Position numbers and translations under genes: made by a program. Below are positions 53,112-60,706 of a DNA stretch of 64,000 nucleotides, in pieces. The notes below the pieces were generated by a model that was not told the origin of the DNA, did not search any database, and saw only the letters and a program-made list of their open reading frames with translations. Source of the stretch: Oligoflexales bacterium (GTDB lineage: Bacteria; Bdellovibrionota_B; Oligoflexia; Oligoflexales; RGVZ01). Positions within the stretch are counted from its first letter, which is position 1; each line of letters starts with the position of its first letter. Location of the stretch: assembly GCA_947494335.1 (NCBI GenBank), contig CANLUT010000001.1, forward strand, positions 372,001 to 436,000, given 5' to 3'.

Positions 53112-53690
53112 ATGAAAACGATGTGTTGCAAGCTCCTTGTCCATGCTCTGTCTGTGGTGCTTTTTGCCGGATCTACCGTTCCAGCGTTCAGCGAAACTAC
53201 AGATCAGGGTGAAAGTGTCATTGAGCAGCTCGAGCTCGATGATCAGATTGAGCCGATGGGTGATGTTCAAAATCGGAATATGATGTGTCAGCGCTATAAC
53301 TATGACTACCGTCGCTGTGTTGCGGCTGGTTGTCTGTTTGATGGTGGATCAGGTGTTTGTTACGGCCAAATGCATCCAGGTCCTCAGCCGTTGCCTCCTC
53401 CCCACCATCGTCCCAACTATTGTCAGCAGTTCAACTACAATCAATTCCAATGTAACCAGGCTGGTTGTTATTTTGATCACAGAACTGGAGCGTGCTTTGA
53501 CGGGGGGCACTATCCACCACCGCCACCTGGTTACCGTATGATTTGTATTGCCGTTGATGCAGGCTATGAAGAGCATCCGCGAGGGCATGTTGGTATTGGT
53601 CACAATCGCTACGCTGCTGAGCAGGCGGCCCTTGGCGATTGTATGCGCTACCATGGACGCTGCCGTATCCGCGAGTGTCGATACCAGTAG
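53112..53690 (+). CDS. exported Cys-repeat protein
   Basis: A 192-residue exported protein with a signal peptide (about 1-27, ending VPAFSE). Two copies of a small Cys motif of about 27 residues follow: CQRYNYDYRRCVAAGCLFD..VC and CQQFNYNQFQCNQAGCYFD..AC, separated by a Pro/His-rich linker. Each copy has four Cys and probably two disulfides. The C-terminus (MICIAVDAGYEEHPRGHVGIG...ALGDCMRYHGRCRIREC) has four more Cys and resembles small periplasmic DUF4189-like domains. Function is unknown. AAAGGAGG precedes the ATG by 5 nt, an exceptionally strong ribosome-binding site. Confidence 0.78.
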   Translation: MKTMCCKLLVHALSVVLFAGSTVPAFSETTDQGESVIEQLELDDQIEPMGDVQNRNMMCQRYNYDYRRCVAAGCLFDGGSGVCYGQMHPGPQPLPPPHHRPNYCQQFNYNQFQCNQAGCYFDHRTGACFDGGHYPPPPPGYRMICIAVDAGYEEHPRGHVGIGHNRYAAEQAALGDCMRYHGRCRIRECRYQ

Positions 53691-53740
53691 ATTTGATTAC
53701 TTTTACGGTTTTTCCAGTTCCAACATCACGTGTGATTTAA

Positions 53741-53803
53741 CAAAGGCATTGCGGGAGTTCTCGCAATGCCTTTGCGTCATTTGCATCAATTCGTGATGAC
53801 GCA
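53741..53803 (+). terminator. two consecutive hairpins after the Cys-repeat gene
   Basis: CAAAGGCATTGCG (53741-53753) pairs with CGCAATGCCTTTG (53762-53774). TGCGTCAT (from 53773) then pairs with ATGACGCA (to 53803). The first stem lies 50 nt after the stop codon and probably ends the transcript, although the T run is weak. Confidence 0.55.
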
Positions 53804-53910
53804 TTTGGTACGAGATTGAAATTCCTCAGTATTTTTTTCTGATCGTGTTGGCATTGTTTTCGCTTGAGCTCATGTAGGAGCAAATAAGGGTGATTATTTG
53901 GAGGATTCTT

Positions 53911-54381
53911 ATGAAAGCCATGCAAGCAATGACACGGAATGTGATTTGTGTCCATGAAACTGATGCCATCGAAACAGCGCGCGATATCATGAAGGAATGG
54001 GACATTCGCCACCTGCCAGTTGTTCGTGATCGCATGCTTGTCGGGATTCTTTCGGACCGAGATGTTCTTCTCCACACGAGTGGGGGGCAGATAGCCGGGG
54101 ATGGACAAATTGCTGATCGCAGTGTGCGAGAAACTATGACTAAAAAGCCAATAACTTGCTGTTCTGCAGATCCTATCTCTTACATCGCCGGATTAATGTT
54201 GGATAACAAAATTGATTGCGTACCCGTCGTCGAGGAAGACGACGGTGAGTTGGTCGGTTTGGTGACATCTTTTGACTTGATTGAACTTCTACGTGAAAAA
54301 GACGTTTTAGATGCTTCCCGAACCGTTCCGTGGAACTATGCAGTTAAGCTTGCCGGAGGGGCGGCTGTTATTTACCCATGA
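53911..54381 (+). CDS. CBS-domain protein
   Basis: A 157-codon cytoplasmic protein made of one CBS pair, which binds adenosine ligands (AMP, ATP, SAM) in other proteins. The CBS motifs are AMTRNVICVHETDAIETARDIMKEWDIRHLPVV...LVGILSDRDVL and TMTKKPITCCSADPISYIAGLMLDNKIDCVPVV...LVGLVTSFDLIELL. There is no effector domain, so it is a stand-alone sensor. The ATG at 53911 has GGAGG 6 nt upstream. It converges with terC, 2 bp between stops. Confidence 0.9.
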   Translation: MKAMQAMTRNVICVHETDAIETARDIMKEWDIRHLPVVRDRMLVGILSDRDVLLHTSGGQIAGDGQIADRSVRETMTKKPITCCSADPISYIAGLMLDNKIDCVPVVEEDDGELVGLVTSFDLIELLREKDVLDASRTVPWNYAVKLAGGAAVIYP

Positions 54382-54383
54382 TC

Positions 54384-55127
54384 TCAGTGCGGTTTGTTGT
54401 GCAACTGCACGGGCTTTGCCTTGCGTGAAGCCCGGATGTTTATCATCTCAACAAAGACGCTGAATCCCATGGCAAAGTAGACATAACCCTTTGGTATGTG
54501 CATTCCGGCGCTCTCGCCTACGAGCACAAGACCAATCATCAACAAGAAGCTTAAAGCCAAGATTTTAATGGTAGGATGACGATCGACAAAATTGGAGATT
54601 CCTCCGGCGGCAAGTAGCATCACAATGAGTGCTATCACGTTAGCGGTAACCATAATTGCTAAACTTTGACTCATTCCAATAGCAGTAATGACGCTATCGA
54701 TCGAAAATACGACATCTATCAACATGATCTGAGTGATGACAGCCGCGAGGCTTGCGTGGGCCAGACCTTTAGCTGCGGACTCATGTTCTTCGCCCTCGAG
54801 CTTACTGTGGATCTCTTTGGTGGCCTTCCACAACAGAAATAAGCCGCCTACAAAAAGAATGACGGACTTCCCGGTAATCTGGATGGAGCCAATTGTAGCA
54901 AACGGTTCTGTTAGTCCGGCAATCCAAGACATCACCGAAAGAAGAGCTAGCCTCGAAACAAGTGCGCCCATCAGGCCAGCTTTACGGGCGATATCCCGTT
55001 TCTCTGCAGGTAGTTTTCCAGCGAGAATTGAGATGAAGATGATGTTGTCAATACCGAGAACGATCTCCAATGCGGTCAGCGTGGCTAAGCTGACTAAACC
55101 TTCGCTGGTCATGAACGCTTCAAACAT
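54384..55127 (-). CDS. TerC family integral membrane protein
   Basis: A 247-residue inner-membrane protein of the TerC/YkoY/Alx family, whose members export manganese or contribute to metal homeostasis and tellurite resistance. Conserved acidic motifs in the helices are LEIVLGIDNIIFISI and MLIDVVFSIDSVITAIG, matching the two family repeats that form the ion site. About seven helices are seen. I looked for a yybP-ykoY manganese riboswitch upstream (55128-55270) and saw none. The ATG is preceded by AGGAG. Confidence 0.9.
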   Translation of the reverse strand: MFEAFMTSEGLVSLATLTALEIVLGIDNIIFISILAGKLPAEKRDIARKAGLMGALVSRLALLSVMSWIAGLTEPFATIGSIQITGKSVILFVGGLFLLWKATKEIHSKLEGEEHESAAKGLAHASLAAVITQIMLIDVVFSIDSVITAIGMSQSLAIMVTANVIALIVMLLAAGGISNFVDRHPTIKILALSFLLMIGLVLVGESAGMHIPKGYVYFAMGFSVFVEMINIRASRKAKPVQLHNKPH

Positions 55128-55280
55128 CGACGTAGCTCCTGTTTTGTCGTCATAAGTATTGTCCTAGTCTACAAGAGCCCGAAATAATTTGCCATCTTGT
55201 TGAAGCAGGGACGGTTTGCTAAACTGTTAGTCAGTCTTCCGAGGTCATAGTATAAATTTAAGCAATTTTTGAGGAGCTCT

Positions 55281-55871
55281 ATGAATCGCTCATTCTTGCG
55301 ACCATTTCTTATCTGTCTTGCGTCCTGTTTTTCTGCGTCTGTAGCGAAAGCAGAGGCGCCACAGCCAACCGGGTCAGTACACTTTGAGGCTGGTAAGTCT
55401 AATCCACAGGGAAAGCTGAAGGATTACTTAATGCCAGGCAATTTGTATCGTTTCGGAATTTTTGGTGGTGCTAAGGTGGATCTAAAGTTTGTTGGTGCGG
55501 TTGGTTTGGGCTGGGACTTCACGTTTTCTGAGCATAAGTTGAAAGATAACATGGAAGGACATTATCGCCGCGTCACGTGGGACTGGCAGCATGTGCCGCT
55601 CAGCTTCGGCTTTCTCTATGTCAAGCCAGGGCTTTCATGGGTTGTCACCAATGTTAAAATTCCGTCTCTCGGTGTTGATGAGTCCAGCATTCGTCCTGAG
55701 CTGATGTTTGAAAGTGGTATACGCGTGGGGCTCAGTCCTAATTTTGGGTTTTCAACTGGTGCTGTTGCGGAGTGGGCTTGGCTAGATACAGAAAAGACGT
55801 CTGCTGGCAAGGATTTGAATATCACCGGTAACTACGGAAGTTGGTTTGCAGGATTTACGCTGTCGATTTGA
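55281..55871 (+). CDS. outer-membrane beta-barrel protein
   Basis: A 196-residue protein with a signal peptide (cleavage near VAKAEA, residue about 22). Eight or so amphipathic strands follow (LYRFGIFGGAKVDLKF, VGLGWDFTFSEHKL, GFLYVKPGLSWVV, FGFSTGAVAEWAWLD), ending SWFAGFTLSI. This fits a small OmpA/OmpW-type barrel. No ligand can be inferred. The ATG is preceded by GAGGAG. It converges on serB with 5 bp between stops. Confidence 0.75.
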   Translation: MNRSFLRPFLICLASCFSASVAKAEAPQPTGSVHFEAGKSNPQGKLKDYLMPGNLYRFGIFGGAKVDLKFVGAVGLGWDFTFSEHKLKDNMEGHYRRVTWDWQHVPLSFGFLYVKPGLSWVVTNVKIPSLGVDESSIRPELMFESGIRVGLSPNFGFSTGAVAEWAWLDTEKTSAGKDLNITGNYGSWFAGFTLSI

Positions 55872-55876
55872 TCGGC

Positions 55877-56740
55877 TTAGATTTTGAGATCTTTGAGGGG
55901 GACCAACGCATCCACGAGGAAGCGGTGGTCCCCCGTATGATTTGCAAGTTGTAAATGTTCCCATAATACCTTCTTTGGTGAAAAGCCAGCTGCCATTCCA
56001 CAGAATGACATCATAAGCTGATCATTGGCTCCATCGCCAACGGCGATGCAAGACTTTGGGTTTAGTTGGTGAATCTTACACCATTGGCTGACGGCGTCAC
56101 GCTTTCCGGCGGCGTCCACAATCTCTCCATCAACGTCTCCAGCGAGTTTGTCTCCGTTCCAGGCGAAACGATTAGCTCGAAAGTCTTTAAACCCTAGTTG
56201 CTGAGCCACAGGTCCCGCAAGATCAACAAACCCGCCACTTACGAGAAACATCGGAATACGCTGCTGATGACACCAGCTCGCAAGGTGAGTCATGCCACGG
56301 GATATGGTTGGTCTCACGTTGAGTACCTGTGATCGGTCCACGCCCTTGAGGAGGGCAAGGCGAGCTCGCAAGGACTCCTTAAAATCCATGCCGCCTGCCA
56401 TGGCTGCCTTGGTCATGGCTTCAATTTCTTTTTGTTTACCTGACGCCTTAGCGATCTCAACTAAGGACTCTTCTTCGATCACCGTTGCGTCCATATCAAA
56501 GAATAAAGCGTCTGGTCGAATCAACTGGTGAGGAATGATTGCAGCCGATTGGCCAATTCTAATCTTTTCCAGTGCAAGATTGATCGTTGAGGCGTCGGCC
56601 TCGTCAATGACGCTGAACGAGTGTGAGCCACAGTTAAAAGTATGGTCAGCAGATCGGCCGATTTTTAGCAGATGATTGCTTTCAAGAACGATGCGGCAGG
56701 GGCGCGCTAGCCAGCTTTGGTGATCAGAAACGGTAACCAT
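55877..56740 (-). CDS. serB: phosphoserine phosphatase
   Basis: A HAD-superfamily phosphatase that makes L-serine from phosphoserine, the last step of serine synthesis. Motif I DMDAT has nucleophile D82 and acid D84 (FFDMDATVIEEES), motif II is FLVSGGF and motif III is VGDGANDQLMM. The cap helix carries SLRARLALLKG as in SerB. An N-terminal stretch of about 75 residues precedes the HAD core, as in the E. coli form. It overlaps the end of the HNH gene by 34 bp on the same strand. Confidence 0.92.
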   Translation of the reverse strand: MVTVSDHQSWLARPCRIVLESNHLLKIGRSADHTFNCGSHSFSVIDEADASTINLALEKIRIGQSAAIIPHQLIRPDALFFDMDATVIEEESLVEIAKASGKQKEIEAMTKAAMAGGMDFKESLRARLALLKGVDRSQVLNVRPTISRGMTHLASWCHQQRIPMFLVSGGFVDLAGPVAQQLGFKDFRANRFAWNGDKLAGDVDGEIVDAAGKRDAVSQWCKIHQLNPKSCIAVGDGANDQLMMSFCGMAAGFSPKKVLWEHLQLANHTGDHRFLVDALVPLKDLKI

Positions 56741-57219
56741 GAATTAATAAGCTCCCGGTGGGCTTCCTCTAGTAAATCAATCCATGTCGGTCGTCGGGGT
56801 GACTTTAGTAGTTTAAGTCCAGCCTCTTCGGGCGTCATGTCGGCCTTTTTACGGTTGCAGTGATGACAAGCGGTGACAACGTTGTCCCATACTGTAGCTC
56901 CGCCGCGGCACTTAGGTTTCACGTGATCGATGGTCACATTGTGATGGGTCATTCTTGAGCCGCAATATTGACATGTAAATCGATCTCTAAGGAGGATATT
57001 GCGGCGGGTGCATCGGGAGTTCATGGTTCGCCGAAACGTTCGAACATATCGTTTCAGACGAACCACTGATGGCAACTTATAGATCTGCGAGACAGATCGA
57101 ACAACCTGATCGTACTCTGCGACAATTTCTGCTTTAGCGGTGACGACAAGACACATGGCCTTTTCCCAAGTCACCAGATGGATGGGCTCATAAGCTGCGT
57201 TTAAAACAAGCGTTCTCAT
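56707..57219 (-). CDS. HNH endonuclease family protein
   Basis: A 170-residue HNH protein of the widespread single-domain type. The zinc Cys pairs are CQYC (about 83-86) and CHHC (about 118-121). The HNH core is VTIDHVKPKCRGGATVWDNVVTACHHCN, with the catalytic His in IDH. The N-terminal region (LVLNAAYEPIHLVTWEKAM) is shared with the housekeeping bacterial group of this family, whose role is unclear. The ATG opens an operon with serB, overlapping by 34 bp. Confidence 0.9.
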   Translation of the reverse strand: MRTLVLNAAYEPIHLVTWEKAMCLVVTAKAEIVAEYDQVVRSVSQIYKLPSVVRLKRYVRTFRRTMNSRCTRRNILLRDRFTCQYCGSRMTHHNVTIDHVKPKCRGGATVWDNVVTACHHCNRKKADMTPEEAGLKLLKSPRRPTWIDLLEEAHRELINSWLPFLITKAG

Positions 57220-57309
57220 TGTAAACTCGCCAATTTTATTGCCTTCTTTTTATCTTAACACAGAAACGGCAACTTTGGGTTGTAGGCCATAGGTTTAGCT
57301 AAAACCTAT

Positions 57310-57512
57310 TTAATATTTGGTGGTTAGGTGGAGGCAATGTCGGCTTTGACTTTGCCGGTTTGGACTGGATTTGTGCCAGATTGTAATCCCTGCAGATACT
57401 TCGCAGAGATGAGGGGTGGGGGCGTAAGTCTACGATGCTGCGGATTCTCAAGTCCTTGCGCACAGAATAAAGCCCCAGGCACGACTTAGGTACTGGGGCT
57501 TTTTTTTCCGAC
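57310..57512 (+). ncRNA. candidate small RNA ending at an orphan terminator
   Basis: Between the HNH gene (minus) and the next gene, a strong plus-strand terminator (57472-57507) closes a 250-bp stretch without any plus-strand coding gene. The stretch is GC-richer than its flanks and holds small stems such as CTGC-AGATACTTC-GCAG and CGTA-AGTC-TACG. It does not show the signatures of RNase P, tmRNA or 4.5S RNA. A 6S-like RNA is possible, but I could not fold the whole. Start and identity are guesses. Confidence 0.4.
57472..57510 (+). terminator. strong rho-independent terminator
   Basis: AAGCCCCAG pairs with CTGGGGCTT across a loop of about 18 nt and is followed by seven or eight T on the plus strand. 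On the minus strand the flank is only TTTATTCT, so it may also weakly stop the small minus-strand gene ending at 57521. Confidence 0.85.
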
Positions 57513-57520
57513 AGGTTTGA

Positions 57521-57790
57521 TTACCTGTTTTTGGGATGAGCAAAGTGTAATCGATGATCACAGCCTTCCGAGATGACGTCTTCAGTTAGCTCTATGTTGC
57601 CTATGCTAAGCCATTTTTCAGCGCCTTTCTCGGCTACCAAGATATTGAGCTTTAGCTTGTTGCCGGGGAAGCGATGCAGTCGAAGTTCATTGCGAAAGTC
57701 TTTTGGTGGGTTCGAAAAAGTCGGTACCGCAACGGGCTGAATCATCATCCAGTGAGGAACAACAGCCGAGCTTGGATCATCTAGCCCCAA
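57521..57790 (-). CDS. small hypothetical protein, possibly a gene remnant
   Basis: An 89-residue frame from a TTG, or 75 residues from the ATG pair at residues 15-16. The C-terminus RLHRFPGNKLKLNILVAEKGAEKWLSIGNIEL looks like genuine protein sequence. No strong ribosome-binding site is seen, and the frame remains open upstream of the TTG for about ten codons to a TGA. This could mean a truncated gene. No family recognised. The gene ends close to a terminator. Confidence 0.4.
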   Translation of the reverse strand: MGLDDPSSAVVPHWMMIQPVAVPTFSNPPKDFRNELRLHRFPGNKLKLNILVAEKGAEKWLSIGNIELTEDVISEGCDHRLHFAHPKNR

Positions 57791-58100
57791 TTCCGCAATT
57801 GGATAGGCTCCTAGCGGCGATCACGTGATCTCCTGACTGAGTCTGTTAACCATTGCTTGCGCGGAGTGGCGAGCGAGAGGTTCCATAAGCTAAAAAGGTC
57901 GTATTTAAAAAACACAGTAATTTTAATAAATTATGACAAAATTTTATAAAATTATTGACTATTTTAATATATTTTAATAAAAAGATGTGGCTTGCGGAGT
58001 AGCTATGAGTCTTCAGGCTCTGGTGATCTGTGGATTCCTAAGACTTTCTGTTGTTTTGGATGCGATAAGTTTTCGTTGTTGCTGTGAAAGGAGGGTTGAA
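57791..58100. promoter_or_regulatory. AT-rich upstream region of the phosphodiesterase-like lipoprotein
   Basis: From about 57900 to 57985 the DNA is almost entirely A and T, with TTGACT at 57955-57960 and several TATA/TTTAAT blocks. This is much richer in AT than any other gap in the window and suggests an UP-element-rich promoter or a nucleoid-protein target. A GTG/ATG-started extension in frame with the downstream gene is possible but lacks a ribosome-binding site. Confidence 0.45.
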
Positions 58101-59216
58101 ATGATTAGGAAGCATTCTTATTTGTCTTTAGCTCTCTTCCTCGGACTTGCGTCTGGCCTTCAATCTTGTGAAGGTATTATTTCCGGTGACGCTGGTGCCG
58201 TGTTCGAACATGGAAAAAAGAATGACGAGCGGTCGCGGGGATCATCTCCCAATGCAGACGATTTGATTGCAAGAGCTCCCTTGCGAGTTCTTTCATACAA
58301 CACGTATCACTTGCCTGCAGATCGTGCCTCTTTGGCGACGAGTGAGCAGCGCCTTCGCTTTCTTCCGGATGCACTAGTTCGAACCGGAGCTGACCTGATC
58401 ATCTTGCAAGAGCTGTGGACGCCGGTTGCTCAAGATAATTTAAAATCAGCGATGGTTCAGCGTGGCTATCAATATTTCCAAAGTGAGAGTCGATCGGCGG
58501 TGCCGCCTTTTTTTCTGGGCAACGGGCTGATGATTTTTGCAAAAAAGGAATTTCGCCCGATGGGTGCTGTGGAATTCCGCGAATGGCCCGAGACGATTGG
58601 ATTTGATAGCTATGCTGTCAAAGGTGTCTTGAAGGTGCCGTTACATATTCCCAATATCGGACGCGTGGACGTATTCAATGCGCACACAAGCTTTTTGCCG
58701 TGGGATGGTGAGAATAAAAATTACGACATGTCGGAAAGTCAGACGCTCATGGCGCAGGTTGATTACCTGACGCAGTGGGTGAAGAGTTCTCCGGCCGCAA
58801 TTAAGATTCTCGGAGCCGACATGAATTTTGATCCTCACGTCTGGGATGTTTCACGCCAGGGCTTTGACAACGGTAGAAAGAATGAATTCTATACTAAGCT
58901 GTCGGAAGTGCTGTCCGATCCGTTTGCGATCTCTCAAGCGAACTGCCGCTTTAAATGTGAAACGTGGGATAATCAGAATAATAAGTTACTCAGTCGTGGC
59001 CTTTTCGGAGATAGCTCGAATGGAAGCATGTATGATCCTGAGCCGAATGCCCGATATGACTATGTCATGTTTGCAGGCAAAAACATAAAGGTTGCGCAGA
59101 TCGGTACGGCCATGCACGATGAGTTTCCCGTCAAGTACAAGTTCGACACATTCCCAAGTCCACTTTCAGATCACTACGGTATTGTTACCGACTTGCTCAT
59201 TCCCAAAGTCCAATAA
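58101..59216 (+). CDS. endonuclease/exonuclease/phosphatase-family lipoprotein, sphingomyelinase C-like
   Basis: A 371-residue lipoprotein with a Cys after LGLASGLQS (Cys23). The mature protein is a DNase I-fold phosphodiesterase: LRVLSYNTYHLP, ILQELWTP (metal-binding Glu), GLMIFAKKEF, VDVFNAHTSF (catalytic His), ILGADMNFDP (Asp/Asn pair), RYDYVMF and LSDHYGIV (catalytic Asp-His). The overall pattern is closest to bacterial neutral sphingomyelinases, so a secreted or surface phospholipase C acting on host or prey membranes is plausible. An inositol-phosphatase or nuclease role is not excluded. The ATG at 58101 has AAAGGAGGG 6 nt upstream. Confidence 0.85.
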   Translation: MIRKHSYLSLALFLGLASGLQSCEGIISGDAGAVFEHGKKNDERSRGSSPNADDLIARAPLRVLSYNTYHLPADRASLATSEQRLRFLPDALVRTGADLIILQELWTPVAQDNLKSAMVQRGYQYFQSESRSAVPPFFLGNGLMIFAKKEFRPMGAVEFREWPETIGFDSYAVKGVLKVPLHIPNIGRVDVFNAHTSFLPWDGENKNYDMSESQTLMAQVDYLTQWVKSSPAAIKILGADMNFDPHVWDVSRQGFDNGRKNEFYTKLSEVLSDPFAISQANCRFKCETWDNQNNKLLSRGLFGDSSNGSMYDPEPNARYDYVMFAGKNIKVAQIGTAMHDEFPVKYKFDTFPSPLSDHYGIVTDLLIPKVQ

Positions 59217-59221
59217 GACAA

Positions 59222-60685
59222 TTAACTCCCATGGTCATTCGTTTGAAGGTCAGGGTGAGGAACATATTGGCCTATCAACGCAGCTGCGGCAATGGTCATA
59301 AGATCAAAGCCTGGCTTGCCAAGAATCTGCACGCCAACTGGAAGTCCTGATTTGGATAAACCCATGGGTGCTGCCGATGCTGGAAGCCCAAAAACATTCG
59401 CTGGCGAAGCAATGACAGCGTCATGGGGTGTCAGCAGTGTTCGCCCATGGAGTGGGGCTGGAGACGGGAATGTTGGCATCAGAATCAGATCGTGATTGTC
59501 GAAAAACCGACTAACCCTTGCGTTCGCGCTCCCTATCATTTGATCCAGTTTAGTAAGGATTTTCTTGTTGATCAAAAACTCCTCCGTGAACATGAAAAAA
59601 CTGGAAGCAAGTCGATGATCAGAATAACCAACTAGAAATTTGGCCATTTCCCAAATCGAAATCCGTTGTTTTCCACCACCAAACATTTTTCGCATACCAC
59701 CGTTGGTGGCCCGGTGGATCATGTGTCGCCAAATTTCGTAAGAGTCGCCAAAAAGGTCATCTGGTGCAGTATTGATAGTGCTGCCATGATCTCTGAAAAT
59801 ACGTTCCGCTTTTCGAAGAGCTTCGATAACAGATGTTTGCGTCTTGGATAGTCTAGATATGACGGGGTGATACATCACTCCGATCCGGATGTCTTTCCAA
59901 TTAACAGGGTAAGAACTTTTGTCAAACGTACCATGTGACTGCGGGTCTAACTCGCAGTTACCCCGCATGATTTGGATCAGTAGCTGCAAGTCCTCTGCGC
60001 TCCGAGTGAGTGGTCCGATAGAGTCTAGATTGCGCATCTCGGATAGTGAATCAGCGTCGAAATAAGGCCATTGCCCGGTCAAAGGTATAAGCCCGCGAGT
60101 TGGCTTGTGGCCATATAACCCGCAGAAGGCGGCCGGAGTGCGCACGGATCCTGATAAATCAGTACCAATCCCAAAAAGAGCGCCCCCTGACGCCACGATG
60201 GCGCCTTCGCCCCCGGAAGATCCTCCAGGCGTGCGCCAGCGGCTCCATGGATTCAGCGTTCGACCATAGACATCATTGACAGTTTCGTGCCACATAGCCA
60301 TCTCGGCAATATTGGTTACGCCAATGGGAATGGCGCCGGCATCAATCAATCGTTTCACTATCGTTGCGGTCATGGGGGCCTTTTTCCCATGATAGGCCCA
60401 GGAGCCCATATCAAGGGGCATTCCCTCTAAGGCGATGTTGCTTTTCAAGGAAAACGGTATGCCGGCAAGTGGTAACTTATGGGCCTCGCCGTTCGCAATG
60501 CGACGATCGATCTCTTGGGCTTCTTTTAACGCCTGGTCAAAGCGATCAAAAACAATGGCATTCAATCGAGGATTTACGGCTTTCGCTCGCTCGATAATAA
60601 ATCTCGTTAGTTTATGGGAGCTAAGCTCTCCTGACTGGATCAATTTGACAGTTTGCGAAATTGGTTGCAGGTAAACGTTTATCAT
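59222..60685 (-). CDS. amidase signature family hydrolase
   Basis: A cytoplasmic amidase of 487 residues with the Ser-cisSer-Lys triad: K81 (GIPFSLKSNIAL), S157 (PGGSSGGEGA) and nucleophile S180 in GTDLSGSVRTPAA, where the usual GGS is SGS. It resembles fatty-acid-amide hydrolase-like amidases more than GatA, since no GatB or GatC gene is adjacent. The substrate is unknown. It converges on the phosphodiesterase lipoprotein gene with only 5 bp between stops and follows the beta-CASP gene by 21 bp, probably in one operon. Confidence 0.88.
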   Translation of the reverse strand: MINVYLQPISQTVKLIQSGELSSHKLTRFIIERAKAVNPRLNAIVFDRFDQALKEAQEIDRRIANGEAHKLPLAGIPFSLKSNIALEGMPLDMGSWAYHGKKAPMTATIVKRLIDAGAIPIGVTNIAEMAMWHETVNDVYGRTLNPWSRWRTPGGSSGGEGAIVASGGALFGIGTDLSGSVRTPAAFCGLYGHKPTRGLIPLTGQWPYFDADSLSEMRNLDSIGPLTRSAEDLQLLIQIMRGNCELDPQSHGTFDKSSYPVNWKDIRIGVMYHPVISRLSKTQTSVIEALRKAERIFRDHGSTINTAPDDLFGDSYEIWRHMIHRATNGGMRKMFGGGKQRISIWEMAKFLVGYSDHRLASSFFMFTEEFLINKKILTKLDQMIGSANARVSRFFDNHDLILMPTFPSPAPLHGRTLLTPHDAVIASPANVFGLPASAAPMGLSKSGLPVGVQILGKPGFDLMTIAAAALIGQYVPHPDLQTNDHGS

Positions 60686-60706
60686 TTTGTCATTCCGATT
60701 ACATTT

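Noticed and set aside
55128-55280. Possible yybP-ykoY manganese riboswitch upstream of terC
   Set aside because: The conserved riboswitch core could not be found in the gap on the minus strand.
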